In this document: piece by piece, positions 11,923 to 24,879 of the stretch
Layout of the letters: every line of letters starts with the position of its first letter
Position numbering within the stretch: position 1 is the stretch's first letter
Assembly: GCA_950022295.1 (NCBI GenBank)
Contig: OX465596.1
Span: 4,092,001 to 4,156,000 of the forward strand
DNA: 64,000 nt
Reading direction: 5' to 3'
From: Bromus sterilis
Lineage: Eukaryota; Streptophyta; Magnoliopsida; Poales; Poaceae
Position numbers and translations under genes: made by a program
Notes under the pieces: generated by a model
What the model was told of the DNA's origin: nothing
Databases searched by the model: none
Seen by the model: the letters and a program-made list of their open reading frames with translations, nothing else

Positions 11923-14900
11923 TCACTGCCTCCCTGTCCTCGGCGAGAGATACACGTAGAGGGGGTGGAGCTTGTAGCCCATGAGCTGCACGGTGTCCAC
12001 ATTGTCCTCGTCTCCCTCCCTGAGCCTCCAGGCGAACTCCTGCACGAACCTCGCGATGGCGGCGCACGAGATGCCGGTCGCCTGCGCGCTCCCGGCGCAG
12101 ACCCTCCTCCCGGCGCCGAATGCGATGGTCTTGTACATGTCGGCAACGTCGAACCTGCCGGCTTCCAGGAACCTCTCCGGCCTCCACTCCTCCGGCTCCT
12201 CCCACTCCTTCTTGTCCATGTTGCATCCGTACACATTAACGATCACCTGGCAAATTAAGGCCAAAACATACAAGATATTTTATGTGAGCTGACAACACCT
12301 GGATCGTTGTGAGGACTGAGGAGTAGCGTTCTGGAATGTGTAAAATAATTGAAGATTACCTCTGTACCGGCTGGGACCTCGTAGCCGGCCAGTGTGGTGG
12401 CCTCATGGACGAACCGTGGAGGCAGAAGCGAGACAGGTGAATGGCGCCGCAGCGTCTCGTGGAACACGGCGTTCAAGTACGGCAGCCGAGGAAGGTGATC
12501 CTCGGTGACCATGTCGTCGCCGCACACCTCCTGGATTTCCCGGTAGAGACGATCCTGCAGTGGCGTGTCATGAAAAATCAGGTGTTAAAAATGCATGACC
12601 AAGAGAGAGCAACAAATTACTTAGAAGGGTAGCTCTGCAGCTTGCCTGTTTTTCAGGGTTTTTGGCAAGCTCGTACATAGCCCACTCGGTCGTCACCAAA
12701 GTAGTATCTGCACCCTCTATGATTGCCTCCCACACAAGCATCGTTACGTGTTCATCCGTCAACGTCTTCTCTGCCAGCAAAAAGTCCAGATAGGATACCT
12801 TTGCCTGCATGTCAAAAAATGATTTTCCTTATCATTGGTGAAAAGACACACTAGCATCTGATCAAAACAAAATACAGCCGCTAGAAACTATATTCATGTG
12901 GATTGTTGCCACCTCGCCGCGTGCAACCCTTTCCTTTTGCTGATCCATCAAGGCTCGCATCACCGCGGTTCGCCTAGACTCTGTCGTAGCAACTCTTGTA
13001 TCAAAACCCTTGTTTGGTATCCAGCTAAGATACGGGAAGAAATCCCTCCAATCAATTTCAATGACGCACATCATCATGTCAGCCACAATGATCTTGTAGA
13101 TTTCGTCCTTTGATATTTCCCGCCCAAACTCCTTGACATAAACTGAACTCACGTCCTCACCTAAACCCTGAAAGTGCAATATGAACGCTAAATCATACCA
13201 TCTCATCTTTCAAATTAAGAAAGTGTGGTGCTATCTTGTAGGCATACTAATCAAATCATGGCGCTTATAGAGAGACTAACCTGGATCAAGGATAAACGGA
13301 ATAGCTCCTCCTTGAAAACCTCTCGGAAGTTCCGAGCAACATGTGGGTCATCGGTCACCAATGTATGAAAAGTGCTTAACATGTTGTCCATCATCATGTT
13401 TCTCGTTTCCCGAAATTGTCTCTGCAAGCATCTTATTGTTAGATCTTAGTTAACTGAACTCGCAAGTGTATTTAAGAGGTGGTAAAATAAGCTGCTTGGA
13501 CTTATACCTGGGCAGAAGAGCCCAGCAAGCCTGCCATAACAAAACGCTTCACCATTTTGTGAAAGTCACCATAGTCACTTGTAGCAACCATAGCTTTATC
13601 ACGACTCAACACTGATAATGCTCTAGGTAGCTTTCGAGTAGATATGGATGAGAATTTTGCAACCATTGCCTGCAAAATACAGGGTTAATTGTGAGATATT
13701 TCTACCATGCTGCTATCATTTCTTAGTTTTGTCTATATATATGTAGCTGTGGCAATGATTGTGCAATGAAAAATTCCGAATGTTGTACATGCTATTTTCA
13801 AGGACACCGGTTGGATCTATCGGCGATGGGAGGACCGATCGTCCATTGGATTCTAGGTGCAACCTATATGAGAGATGATAGTAGGGTGTACTCAACCGGT
13901 CAGTTAACAAATCGTTGGTTTCTTTTTCTTGTAAAAATACCTGTATGAACCCTTATTTATCTCTAGAATGAGAAACTGAGAGAGGTAAAAATAAATGTCA
14001 TTTGGCCATAAACTTGAAATACTAGGGTGACAAAGAACTCTTGTAGAAATATTGTTATGTTATATTATCATTTAAGATCAAAAATATGCGAAAATAATCA
14101 TAACAAAGCATGGACTTGGTAACAAATGTCACAAAAATTAATGGAGATATTACTAAAGTGCCAAGTTGTCACAATGACCTTGAACTATAAAAATAATTTT
14201 ATATTACTACAACATATAACTATATTATCAATTGAATCTAAGAAAGATGAGAAATTACAATTTTAGTATTACCTCCTTGGCAACTTCAGTTGAGTTGACC
14301 ACAGCTACAGATGAAGCCCCAGTCCTTATGCAATATATTGGCCCATAAATATCAGACCATTTTGCAAAGGTTTTATGGGGTTTCTTTTCTGTCAGTTGAA
14401 GCAGATTTCCAATTATTGGTAGACCAGGAACATCTGCATGTCAATTGAATAGACAGAAGAGGATTATTCCTTTTTCCCTTGATATAGAATTTGTATTATT
14501 CCTTTTCAAGGTAAGGATTGATATTTGAAATAAGCTAGTCTAACAATTAATCGGCATAAATGATAACAAGTTAGATTCAAGCAGATAATGTAATGGTGCA
14601 ACATTTCTTCTTCTCCTCCTTTTTATTCTTATTACACATTTTTTCATCAATTACTGTTACACGTGGCTACAATCATACATTTATAAAAACATATATAAAT
14701 TGTTTGGAAGATAAATGTTTGAAAAGCACAAAAGTAACTTACTTTGATGAAGTGTATTGTAATTAAGATCACCATTCATGAACGATAAGAAGTACTACCT
14801 ATGCTGATCCTTTAAATCTTCCTAATCTGATTGATTTTGATCTTGAATTTTTACAATCCTGCTGCACACAGTACTAATATTTTCTAATATGTTATCATTT

Positions 14901-16332
14901 ATGAACGTTTGCATAAAATGATTCTACATGTGCATGATTTTCTAATGTGTTATCAGTACTAAAAAGTCCTGACCTTTGCATTTTTTTTCTAATGTGTTAT
15001 CAGTACTAAAAAGAATGTGCATGTGCATGATTCACAGGGACGAGGATTAGCAAAACAATTCTCCATAGAAACAATGAACGTTGAATAAAGTGAAGTTAAT
15101 CTTTATGAGAGGTCCAAATTGATTTTGAGAACCGGACTATAAATATATTCAGATTTCACTAGAATATTATAAATTTTATAACTTGTCCAGGTGCATTATT
15201 ATATTTAGAACATTAACATCCGTAGCGCCTATAAATTACATGCTAAGGTATATACATCAACTTGCTCTCTTCTCTCCAGTTCAAATATGTTTTTAACTAG
15301 GTGTTAAGGACATTAAATTATGGTATTTAACTAGATGATACCCTGGGTTGCAGCAGGAATTGGTTGCCAATATATGTCAATGAAATTTGGATATATGCAA
15401 TATGGATATTTGAATTAATAATATGAGAGCCAAATTTGCAAATACTCTCTCTATTTTTGTATCCAATTAAGGTCACTTCATATTTTAAGTCTAATTTGAC
15501 TTATAGTTTTGGTCAACAACATATGAGTAATATGTCAGAAAAAAACATATCATCGAAAAATTCTTTGAAATGCGCAGCCGATGTCATACTTTTTGTGACA
15601 TATAACTCACATTTTATTGATAAAACAAATAATTAAAATTACACATAAAAAATATGATTCTTGTATACAAAAAAGAATGGAGTACACACAACTTGTAGTA
15701 TTTGATTAATATGCTTTTCTATAATTATGAAATGTTAGTAGGATAATAGACTGGAAACAGCTGAGCTTTTTCGTAAGCATGGTTACATGTTGAGGTGAAT
15801 CTCTTCTGTACACGTTTTAATGGTGAAGATGTTTGCATCAATATTGTATAATGAAATAGATTAGTAAAAACCACCTATTTCGTTAAGGAATTAGTGGCAG
15901 CAAATTTCTTGACTTGTGCTTAGCGTCTAATGATGAGAATGCTTCTCAATGAGAAGAAGTAGTAAAATTTGGTATACTCAGCTGTGAGAGGCCTGCGCTG
16001 AATTGATGGTTGAAAACGCGAAGTGTAAATTTCGGTGACATTTTTGTTGGATTATATATTCTCGTTCCCCATCAATTGCAGCGCGTGTTTTTGCTAATCC
16101 CAAAGAAGTTTCACAGAAATACCGTCACAGCGAAAGAAGCAGCGCATAAATTAACCTCAACAGAAGACTCAAAGATTCAGTGGGATTATCGGTGGCTACC
16201 TGGTGGCGTGTTGGCCCGTTGCTTGTTCCCCATCCGAACTCCGGCGACCGCGGCCACGGCGGCCAGCCCTCCAACGGCAGCCGCCACGGTGCCACCGCCG
16301 CCCGCCGGGAGTGCCGCCAGCAGCGCCTCCAT
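11923..16332 (-). CDS. KO-like (CYP701A): Cytochrome P450 of CYP701A type, ent-kaurene oxidase-like, 8 exons
   Basis: Coding exons (5' to 3' on the - strand) are 16200-16332, 14273-14433, 13508-13669, 13281-13421, 12913-13167, 12646-12804, 12360-12554 and 11923-12246: 1530 nt, 509 aa, no frameshift or stop. Exon 1 encodes a hydrophobic Ala/Gly/Val-rich N-terminal anchor (residues 1-32), a short basic stretch and the start of the Pro hinge, which continues into VPGLPIIGNL in exon 2. Catalytic features are the I-helix EGADTT (314-319), ExxR as ETLR (370-373), RPERF (424-428) and heme loop FGAGRRVCAG with Cys452. CYP701A enzymes oxidise ent-kaurene to ent-kaurenoic acid for gibberellins; cereal paralogues oxidise related diterpenes. 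Fit to that subfamily is strong along the whole length, but true KO versus KO-like paralogue cannot be decided here. The divergently placed diterpene synthase at 26.7 kb supports a diterpenoid role. Confidence 0.9.
12555..12645 (-). other. GC-AG intron (P450 intron 6)
   Basis: Exon 6 ends in CAG and the intron begins GCAAGC instead of GT. The acceptor CTGCAG lies before GATCGTCTC at 12554. Only this junction keeps the frame and joins AKNPEKQ to DRLYREIQ, which is the expected P450 order. CAG|GCAAG is the strong consensus of the minor class of U2 introns that start with GC. All other introns of the gene are GT-AG. Confidence 0.85.
14938..15013. repeat. Exact 29-bp direct repeat
   Basis: TTTTCTAATGTGTTATCAGT plus ACTAAAAAG occurs at 14938-14966 and at 14985-15013, with 18 bases between. 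A related but shorter motif (TTTTCTAATATGTTATCA) stands at about 14880. It is probably local duplication inside the intron. Confidence 0.85.
15443..15684. mobile_element. MITE-like element in P450 intron 1
   Basis: The left end reads TACTCTCTCTATTTTTGTAT. The reverse complement of the right end reads TACTCCATTCTTTTTTGTAT. The ends are thus imperfect inverted repeats bounded by TA, as in Stowaway-type elements. The interior is AT-rich and non-coding. At 242 bp it is longer than the other MITEs here. Confidence 0.55.
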
Positions 16333-16450
16333 TGCTCCGCTGGTGCTGACGGCTGAGGTTTGTCTGGCCGGCCGTGTTATTATTAGCCGGTGCGGAATGG
16401 AGGAAGCAGTAGAGGCAGTGGTGGTGCACGGTGAGCCGGTTCGATCATTG

Positions 16451-16459
16451 TATATATAT
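16451..16459 (-). promoter_or_regulatory. Candidate TATA box of the P450 gene
   Basis: On the - strand the sequence reads AATATATATA about 120 bases upstream of the start codon at 16332. It is the only good TATA-like element near the start. Assignment rests on position and composition only. Confidence 0.45.
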
Positions 16460-18689
16460 TGAGGCGCTGTGCCTGTTTCAGTTTATTATTGCGTGTAAGT
16501 GTTAGCATGTCGGGAGCTCAAGGACTCTATTCCCGCCGTGGCCGGCCCGACGTGTTCGTCCACACCTGTACGGCTGAGCTAGATGGGATCGCCATGTTGC
16601 TCCAGTTCAGCAGGCTCGTGAGCAATTGGGCTGTAACGATATGGTCAGCAAAATCTGAGGCCGGCCGGCCGCCATGATCGATCCAGACAAGTGCCAGCAG
16701 ACGAGCTTCCGTGAGATCGATATGCAAGTATCGCCGTACTTGCTACGTCGCTCCAAGCCAGCACGCCGGGTAAACTAACAGAGAGGTGGCGACATATACG
16801 TACGCCCAAAATGAGCAACCAGCCGGTTTAATTAGTACACTAAGTGCTTGCCAATTTAAGCGGACTACGACAGTGCATTTGTACTGGCTAGTTATTACAC
16901 GTGTTTGACTCTGTCAATCCGCTAAGCACTGCACGTCAAAATGTTCGATAATTTTTATTTTGATAAAAAGACTGTAAAGGAATCCAGTACTGTTTAATAG
17001 GTGTAACAAAGCCAAATTATAAGTACCATGCTTTAAAACTGGATGGGTGGAAAGACATCAACCCCTTCCTACCACTAGGTTATGCCTTAATCGGCATGAT
17101 CGACAAAATTCCAGCCATTAAATGATTTTCGACCGAATTAATCCACCCACATTGGATTGAGCTGGGCCCTTACCCAAACCAGTAGATCTATGTCGATCTC
17201 ACTAAATCCCCATTGGCAAAAAATATGCTAACGAAGTTTACATTGATGAAACACTTCTTTCTTTTCTATTTTCACTGTCATAATAAAACAACAGTAATAG
17301 ATATGTCCCTTATCCTTCGCAAAACAAGACAAGATGCGTAGCACGCAACACAGATCAACCCATCCACCCCCTTCCCCTGCCACTCCCATGTACTCGCCCG
17401 CCCCGTCGACAGCAGATCAGAGGTAGCGGGCGGATCACGCCGACGAGGGACCGGGCCACGACGGGCACAGACAACTCCGGTAGCGCCTACTCCATCGACC
17501 TTATCGCCAAGACACGCGGCGGTGGAGAGGGTGGTGAGGGCGCACTTCCCCGATGTGTCGTGCTGGGGGGATATCTCTGTCGAGGTCATCCAGACAGGGG
17601 CCCGTGAGGAGCTACACCAGTTCATCGGCGACGAGGGGGTGGAGGCGACGGAGATGATCTACTGGGCCATGGTGGCGACAGAGCGTTGGGCTCGATTCAA
17701 GGCCGCTACACGGACCCCCCATATCCTCATCCGTCGCCTTCGTGCATCGGGTCGATGACACCTCCCCCCCCCCCCCCCCCGCCCCCGCCGCCGTGAGTGC
17801 CTTGACCTTCCCACGATTCGCGTCGGCGGGGTTTTTGCCCTGGGTGGTCGCCGGAGTCGTCGTGGACTTGCTCCTTCATATGGAGGGGATTTTGAAATTC
17901 AGCCATGGCCAGGGGATCGAAGTGAGGTTTATATTTATTGTCCGATTCAATCTACTACGTCTATTCATCATCTGCATGCCAGGTAAACATGAATAATAAA
18001 AAGTGTGTGTGGTTCCTTACGTTTTTGTTGTTGCCGCTGGCTTGGTCCTCTGCAAGTGCTACGTGAGCATACATTTTCTGCTAAACAATAAAGGGAAATA
18101 AATTGAATCATGGCCATGGAAAAACTGATTGAAGCATGGCAATGACAAAACAAATTGAGGCATGGTAATGTAAAAATAGATTAATTCAAATAAATATATT
18201 AAAATAGATTAAAGCATGACAATGGCAAAACAGATTGAAGCATGTCAATGTAAAAAATAGATTGAAGCATGGCAATGGAAAAATAGATACGTCTCAAATA
18301 TATCTATAAATTTTGCTTACTCCATATGCCTCTTTTGGTGATATCTTACATCTTACATTCTTAAGAAGTTGATCCCCACTACTACCAATTCTCTCAACAT
18401 GCACACACTCCACCTCATCATGCATGCCACATCACCCTCCACTAGCATATTTCTCTCAACATGCAAGCATGCCACATCATCATCGAATATGCATGAGAAA
18501 GACCCACCTCAATATGTCACTATGCATAATAAAAACCCACATGCATGGAATTTTTTATTCTATTATGATATTTATATTGAATCCAGATATTAGTTCAAAA
18601 TTTCTTGTTTCAAATATACATGTTTCATTTAACCAAACATTTTCACTGAAATACTTTGCAAAAAAAATCCGCAACAAGGTGCGGGGCAT
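16460..18689. other. Spacer upstream of the P450, no gene recognised
   Basis: The first few hundred bases are the P450 promoter side. A GC-rich patch at about 17,380-17,900 has short ORFs on both strands that I do not recognise. It looks like a transposon-borne or pseudogene fragment. A run of 17 C lies at 17764-17780. A short-unit repeat follows at 18,100-18,292. Confidence 0.4.
18100..18292 (+). repeat. Short-unit repeat, GATTGAAGCATGGCAATG-like
   Basis: Variants of TGAAGCATGGCAATG plus an A-rich linker recur about seven times (near 18104, 18129, 18157, 18211, 18237 and 18263). Units are about 26-28 bp with irregular spacing. Units are diverged and no coding function is apparent. Confidence 0.7.
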
Positions 18690-20420
18690 CATCTAGTTGC
18701 TATATGTTTTGATGCACTTTCATATCATTTATAACATATTTGGGACTAACCTATTAACCTAGTGTCAATTGCCAGTTTCTGTCTTTTTTTGTCCGTGCTA
18801 TGCAGAAAATAACTGAAAAATCAAAGTGCTCAGAAAAATCCAGAAAAATCCCAAAATTCCAATTATTCAGAAGGCTCTAGAAGCCCGAAGGTCAGACAGA
18901 GGGGATCGAGCCAACCCACGGCGCGGCCAGGGCCTGGCCGCCTGGCTAGGTGGGATCCACACTGGTGCCCTCCTTTGGTCTATATTTATCCCCTGTTTCG
19001 AAAACCCTCGGAGAGGACTACACCACGCGATATTCACCATTGTTTCGCCGCCCTCGCGATTCAAAGTTCGGGATCAACAGAAGTTCCTGTCCCGGCACCC
19101 TGCTGGAGGGAGGATTGATCTCTAGAGGCCCCTCCATCACCATGATTGCCTCCGGAATGCTCCATGAGTAGTCCCACCTTGGACCATGGGTCCATGGCAA
19201 CAATCTAGTACATATCTTCTCTCCAATCTTGTGCTTCATTGTTTAGACCTTGTGATCTGCCTAACATGATCAATGTATCATTGTTATAATTCCTATGTTG
19301 TTATGTTGTGCTTGCTAGGATCCGATGAATTATGAGATTATGTTCAGATTGTGAAAATAATATATTTGGTTCTCCTTTATATTTACATTCATGAGTAGTC
19401 ATGCATGTTCTCCGTTACCGTTTGTTACTTTGGCCAAGTAGTAGCTAGATTATAACTTCAAGAGGGAGCGTTATGCCAGATAATGGGTTCATGCCTCCTG
19501 ATGTCCAGTTTGAGTGACAGAAACATGGGACTAGGAAATGTGTTGTTGCCACTAGGGTAAAACAACGGTGTTTATGACTGCGTGTCATAAGGATTGCTTA
19601 CATTACACATAGAGTGTTAATGCAGTTGTCTGTTGCTTTGAGTTTATAGCATTAGTTATGGATCACAATTTAATACCAGCGAGATATTCTGGATAGATAT
19701 CTCAAGGTGGATGATTAGTAATTAATGGTGATGAACAAACGATCTATTTGTCTTGGTGTAATGCCCATACAATTGAGCCTTTTACTTTCTGTAGCATAAT
19801 TAGCATTACGGTGCGTCATAATTTTGTTAATTGTCTTGCTGTAATTTGTTCACCCAGCATAACTGTTTACTGTGTTTTGCGAGAGAGACATTACTAATGA
19901 GCATCATGATACCCCGTTCCATATCCTCATCATAAGTTAGACCACTTTTATTTACCGCTTTACTTTACTTTACTATTGCATTGTCATTACTAGCTACCTT
20001 TTGCGTTTGACCCTTCGTAAACAACAAGGATGAATAGTTTGGCAACCTCTTTGTACTCGTTGGGAGCAAAGTTATCTGTGTCTCGTGTCTATGTCCACGA
20101 CAACTGTTCACTTACACGCCATATTTCTGACGCCGTTGCCACCTACTTGTCGTTTTTGGAATCCTACTGGATTGATAACCTTGATATCTTTACTAAGGGA
20201 AATTTGCTGCTATTTACATCATAACCTTCCACTTGGGATAACCAACGAGGAGGTTTTGTCTACACCCATCATTCACATACATACATCAATCATGATTTTT
20301 TCACTAGCTATGGGGTATATATACAAAATATTGATCTTCGTTGGGGATATTGCATGTGTTAATCACCGCGACTTTGCACAATTCATGCGATTTTTCACAA
20401 GGAAAAATAACTAATCTTAT
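18690..20420 (+). mobile_element. Degenerate LTR of a Gypsy-type retrotransposon
   Basis: The stretch has the composition and phrase order I associate with Triticeae Gypsy LTRs. It has an AT-rich start (GATGCACTTTCATATCA, then GGGACTAACCTATTAACC), a central GC-rich leader (18,880-19,170) and a T/G-rich segment (19,200-19,400). The tail contains ACGCCGTTGCCACCTACT, GGAATCCTACTGGATTGATA and TTTACTAAGGGAAATTTGCT. No gag-pol follows and no second LTR is in the window, so this is a solo or fragmentary LTR. Boundaries are approximate. Family naming needs a repeat-library search. Confidence 0.5.
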
Positions 20421-23400
20421 ATGCAGATTATAGATTGGAAAAATCAAAACGAATTTACTTTATCATTTCACTCTTGTGATTTTACATCTAGATATTTATT
20501 TAATGAATAAATAGTCATTACTAATGTTGTTTTTGACATAACCCCCAAATTTTTCTATCTTGTGTAGTAATTATGTTTATATTAAAATAAAGCACAAATG
20601 TAAGTGTTGGATGCTTGTGCAAAATGGTGAAGGTATCCACAAAAGGGGGCCTTTGGGGCACACACATGTTGTGGGGACCCGATTTCCATAAACTGGATTA
20701 CCCTTTTGTTTACTCATACTGTTCGCATGATCAGTATAGAGTATGTGCAATACAGTTTGTTCTATCGTAAACATTATAGTTTAACATGGGGAGAATGTAA
20801 ATGCCAAAATATGTGGTATTTTATTACAAACCTTGTCTGAAGGGCGGCTAGCATTCAAAGTTACTAGAAAAATAGAAAAAAAAATAGGCCAGCAATAGGA
20901 AATCATCTAGGGTTGCCCACTACCCTTGAAGTCAACATAGTTGTTAGTCGTGGTTATCCTTTGATTTTGGCAATGTAATAAAGTCATCGGTACATTGAAT
21001 GTGCCCGCAAGCTCTTCACATTTATTTTTTAGGATAAATAGGCATCCTATAGCTATTCATTTTATAGTCAAGTGTTCTATGTGGATTTGTGCAGAAAGTA
21101 AGTTCTTTCTTAAAGCTATAAGTCAACAAGTACAATTTTATAGACTGTAGTAAAGAAAAGTATTGAAGTAACAAGTAAATCATCTTAAAATGGCTCAACA
21201 TCTACAATCACCATAGTCCAACAACTTCATGATATATCTACTTCACGAAAATATCAAAACAAAGATATTTGCACACTCTGTAATTAATAAGTTGTTATTA
21301 TTTAATAAAAAGGATAATATGAAACATATTCTCAAAAATATCAAGATGGGTATAAAATTCACTAATAAAAAACCCATATTAGAAAAAACACAAATGCACG
21401 AAGGCATATTCTCACTTTGATTGATTAGTATTACAAGAATGAGAGAGAATACTATCATTGGTACAACTACATGTTATATATATTTTGAGAAATAAGTAGA
21501 AATACTAGGAGGACAAGAAAATGAGTTGTACTCGAATGTGTTGGTACCAAGTGAAGCCCTGCACCTCTCAATCTACGCATGTCAAGCATGATTCAGTGTC
21601 GTGTCAAATATGGTATACAATTTAAACCAAATTTTAATAAAGAGAGTGCACATGTAACATCAATACCATAACCTGGTTTCATAGAGGTTGGGCTCTGAAG
21701 GTGTCTAGAATTAGGATTTGTTCCCTATACATCAAGTGTGTTGTTACATCAATCACAAAACCGAATAAAAAACAATTGACTATAAAATTCTAATTAGTTC
21801 AAATCCTTGGTGCATAATGAATATCACAAGAGATGTTGAAGCATTCCAAAGATCTCAACAAGTGGTGTAGAATAGGTACTCCCTCCGTTCCTAAATAACT
21901 GTCTTAGCCTACAAAGTTGAGACAATTATTTTGGACAGAGGGAGTACAAGACTTCACGTAACCATCTTAACTCAACATATGAACTTTAAAGAGGAAATCT
22001 GAGCCGATCCGTAGGCCAGCAAGCAGCATAACCGCTCGGGGCCCTAGGAACAGAGGGGCCTTCCCAATATTGATTATGTAAAATAATAGAACCAATTTTC
22101 TGAAATAAGTCCATGCCACCAACCAATAATGTGCTTCACAGATAACCAAATCAATATAATCTGTGGCAACTAGTTTAGCTAAGTTGTTAGTCTCTCTCTA
22201 TGAATTTACCGCAGGTTGTAGTGTAGTCTATCTTCGCTCAAGTGATTTTATTACAGTACACCATATAGTAGATCTCGTAGATGCAATGGCTTGTCTAGGA
22301 TCGGGCCGAGCACCAGGTCAAACATGTTTTATAGTGGCAAACAATGTTCAAATTGTTACAGTTAACACAAAAATCTGGTGTACGACCCGGGCCAGGCCCT
22401 TGTAGCCTGGGTCCTATCTACGTCACTACATACATGTATCAATTAATGGTTTATGAAACTCTCTATGACATGTGAAACCCATTTGATCCAGAAGAAAAGT
22501 GAAACAACATGCTAATGGTTCAGTGACAAGTATCTCATAAATATTTGATTATATACTTTAGATTTACTATTTATGTTTACATAATCATAAACGAGAAACA
22601 TCTATCAGCATAGTTCCTATACATGTTATAAATATCTACTAACATGTTTAAAGATACACATAGAAATATATACACTATAGTCATGTGAGTATCAGATATT
22701 AATCTTCGAATGCTTGTAAAATTGTGTTTTCTTATTTTCTCATATTTATAGAAATTGATTTCTAATGTCCCTTTAAGGTCAAATGATGAGAAAGGAAAAA
22801 AATAGTGTAACTTCCATTACATAAATGACTTGCGTGGATGCACATTTTATTGATAGACATTCAAATTATTAGATTAAATAATAATATTGTAAATAATTAG
22901 TAGCATCATCATATATAAATACGATATAAAACCCTAAAGGTTATTGCGATTAGATAAAAAATTGTATAAAAGTTACGTACAAATTGAAATTTTATTTTGA
23001 CTCACCCCAACACCTAAGTTTAATGTCAATCGTATGCAATTTTTAACTGGAAATACTTGAAAATTATCTTATTTATTTTTAAATTTTATGGGAAAAATAT
23101 TTCATCATGTGTGCACATAATGCCAGAAATTAGTTGGGAATAGTTAGAAGTCTCCTTGAGATCGGTCCAACTTAATAAAAAACCAGAAATATAGAATTAA
23201 ACCATTTCATAGATAGGGCCGGGCCGGCAAAATCAAGGGTCATGTGAGAAACTGAAAAATAGATTTATCACAATTATCTTGTACATCAAGTCTATTTTAT
23301 GTTTTCGTCTGACTATCTTTTGTACTAAAGATTCAATTTTTAAGGATTAAAATTATTTCTTGAGACGTGAGATGCAAGTAGATTATCAAGAAAGGAGTTG

Positions 23401-24870
23401 TGAATTTTCTCTAACAGATTATTGTAAGCAATTTCCTTTTTAGAGAAAAAATTGCAAGCATTGTTATCAAATGCATGGCCTTAATCTAATTAATTGATTA
23501 TCGGATGTCACTTGTGATTATTTTATAATAAATTCATCCATAGCTCATTATTGAGATTGAGTAAACCCTCAGAAAAATTTTACTTATACTTTTGATAAGA
23601 AGATCATGTTTTATATAGATAAATACATATTTGTAAGCCGGGACCTTAATGATGAGTATATTACAGAGTGGAAATAGTACATATATATCTTAGATATTAG
23701 AACATTAGATGTCTAGTATAAATAAATAAATAATTTTAGCTATAAGGTAATGGCAAGATAAAAATTTCAAATTTCAAAAAATGAGAAAAAATAACTTTTA
23801 GCGAAACTCAATGCCAAGAACTTATGGTGCCGTTGGTCATTTGCCAATGGCAAAAAGATTAACTCCAAGTGCTCGTGCTAGTGCAATTGTCTTCAGCGAA
23901 GGAATAAAGTCAAGTACTGCATACAGAGAAAAGAAATAAAGTTGTAGAGTCATTACTATAGACGTACATCTGCTGAAAATCAAAGCTTGAACATGCATTG
24001 GGATCCGATGTTTGGACGTCCTGATCTTGGCTTTTAGTCTGTGCTATAATTTATAAACTTTGAGGCCCCTAAACACCAGAGGTCCTGTGCACACAAGTGG
24101 CAGTTCCCTAGGCTCGGGCCTGTACATAGGCTGAGCGAATTTGGTGCTAGCCATGAGCCTCAAGCGGTAGAGCCTCCTACTAATAATAAATGTTGAAAAA
24201 AGTTAAAAATCAAAATATCAAATATTCTTAATTGAACTAGTCTAAATGTTTTGATTTTCTAATTTATTCGATAGTAGCATACATTTTCACGATTATTATT
24301 GTAGCCTTGTGATTGTTATAATTGGAAATATAAGATTACTATACATCTAACGTATTTTTTGAATGCTAATAAATTTTGAAGCCCAACCTTTAGTCATCAT
24401 CACCATAGCTAATTCACTTGTAAGCTTTAATGAGCATGATTCAATCCAATGGTGGAAACTGCCAAGCGGAAATTGTGTAGAATTTGTGGTGGAGTAGTGA
24501 GACACATTGAATCGAAGAGAATACCACTGATGAAAGCATGTATATTAACCACTACACTAGTATGCAATAGTTATTATATCCAAGATACTACTAATTAACC
24601 CCCATGAGAGCTGCATTGCGTCCCCGAGTGCTACCGAGCGCCTGCTGGGAATCCCCCCGAAGGGGTACCCGTACGGTAGTTGCTCCCTTGAAACATCTTT
24701 ATGCGTTCGATCGTACAATATGGATACTTCCTGACAAAAAATGCACTCCAAAAAGCTCCCTAAAATTGACCCATATATCTGGCTATCCGCATTACCCCAA
24801 ACCCATCTCGTACGTGAAGAAGAAATATGGATGTTAAGATAGACCCGGACACACTGGTTTCATCCTAGAC
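20421..24870. other. AT-rich spacer with no recognisable gene
   Basis: About 4.4 kb of AT-rich DNA. ORFs are short and non-conserved in appearance. One small Stowaway MITE is present at 21877-21946. Patches near 22,000-22,100, 22,290-22,400 and 24,060-24,180 are more GC-rich but I recognise no element in them. Confidence 0.5.
21877..21946. mobile_element. Short Stowaway MITE (70 bp)
   Basis: TA-bounded element with left end CTCCCTCCGTTCCTAAATAA and right end ATTTTGGACAGAGGGAG. These are the inverted terminal repeats of Triticeae Stowaway elements. Its small size suggests an internal-deletion copy. Confidence 0.8.
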
Positions 24871-24879
24871 TCCACATAA

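Larger units (their letters stand above)
14434..16199 (-). other. 1.77-kb first intron of the P450 gene
   Basis: This intron separates the short anchor exon from the catalytic exons. The donor after ACGCCACCAG (16200) and the acceptor ATGCAG (before 14433) restore a GAT codon across the junction. The intron is AT-rich and carries a MITE-like element at 15443-15684 and an exact 29-bp direct repeat. No other coding signal is seen. Confidence 0.75.

Noticed and set aside
14938..15013. 29-bp direct repeat in the P450 intron as a retroposition footprint
   Set aside because: The repeat is longer than a normal target duplication and the T run is on the wrong side for a - strand insertion, so local duplication is more likely.
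17522..17758. 78-aa GC-rich ORF as a gene
   Set aside because: No domain, no splice partners and no promoter signals; it ends in front of a 17-C run. It is probably degraded element DNA.
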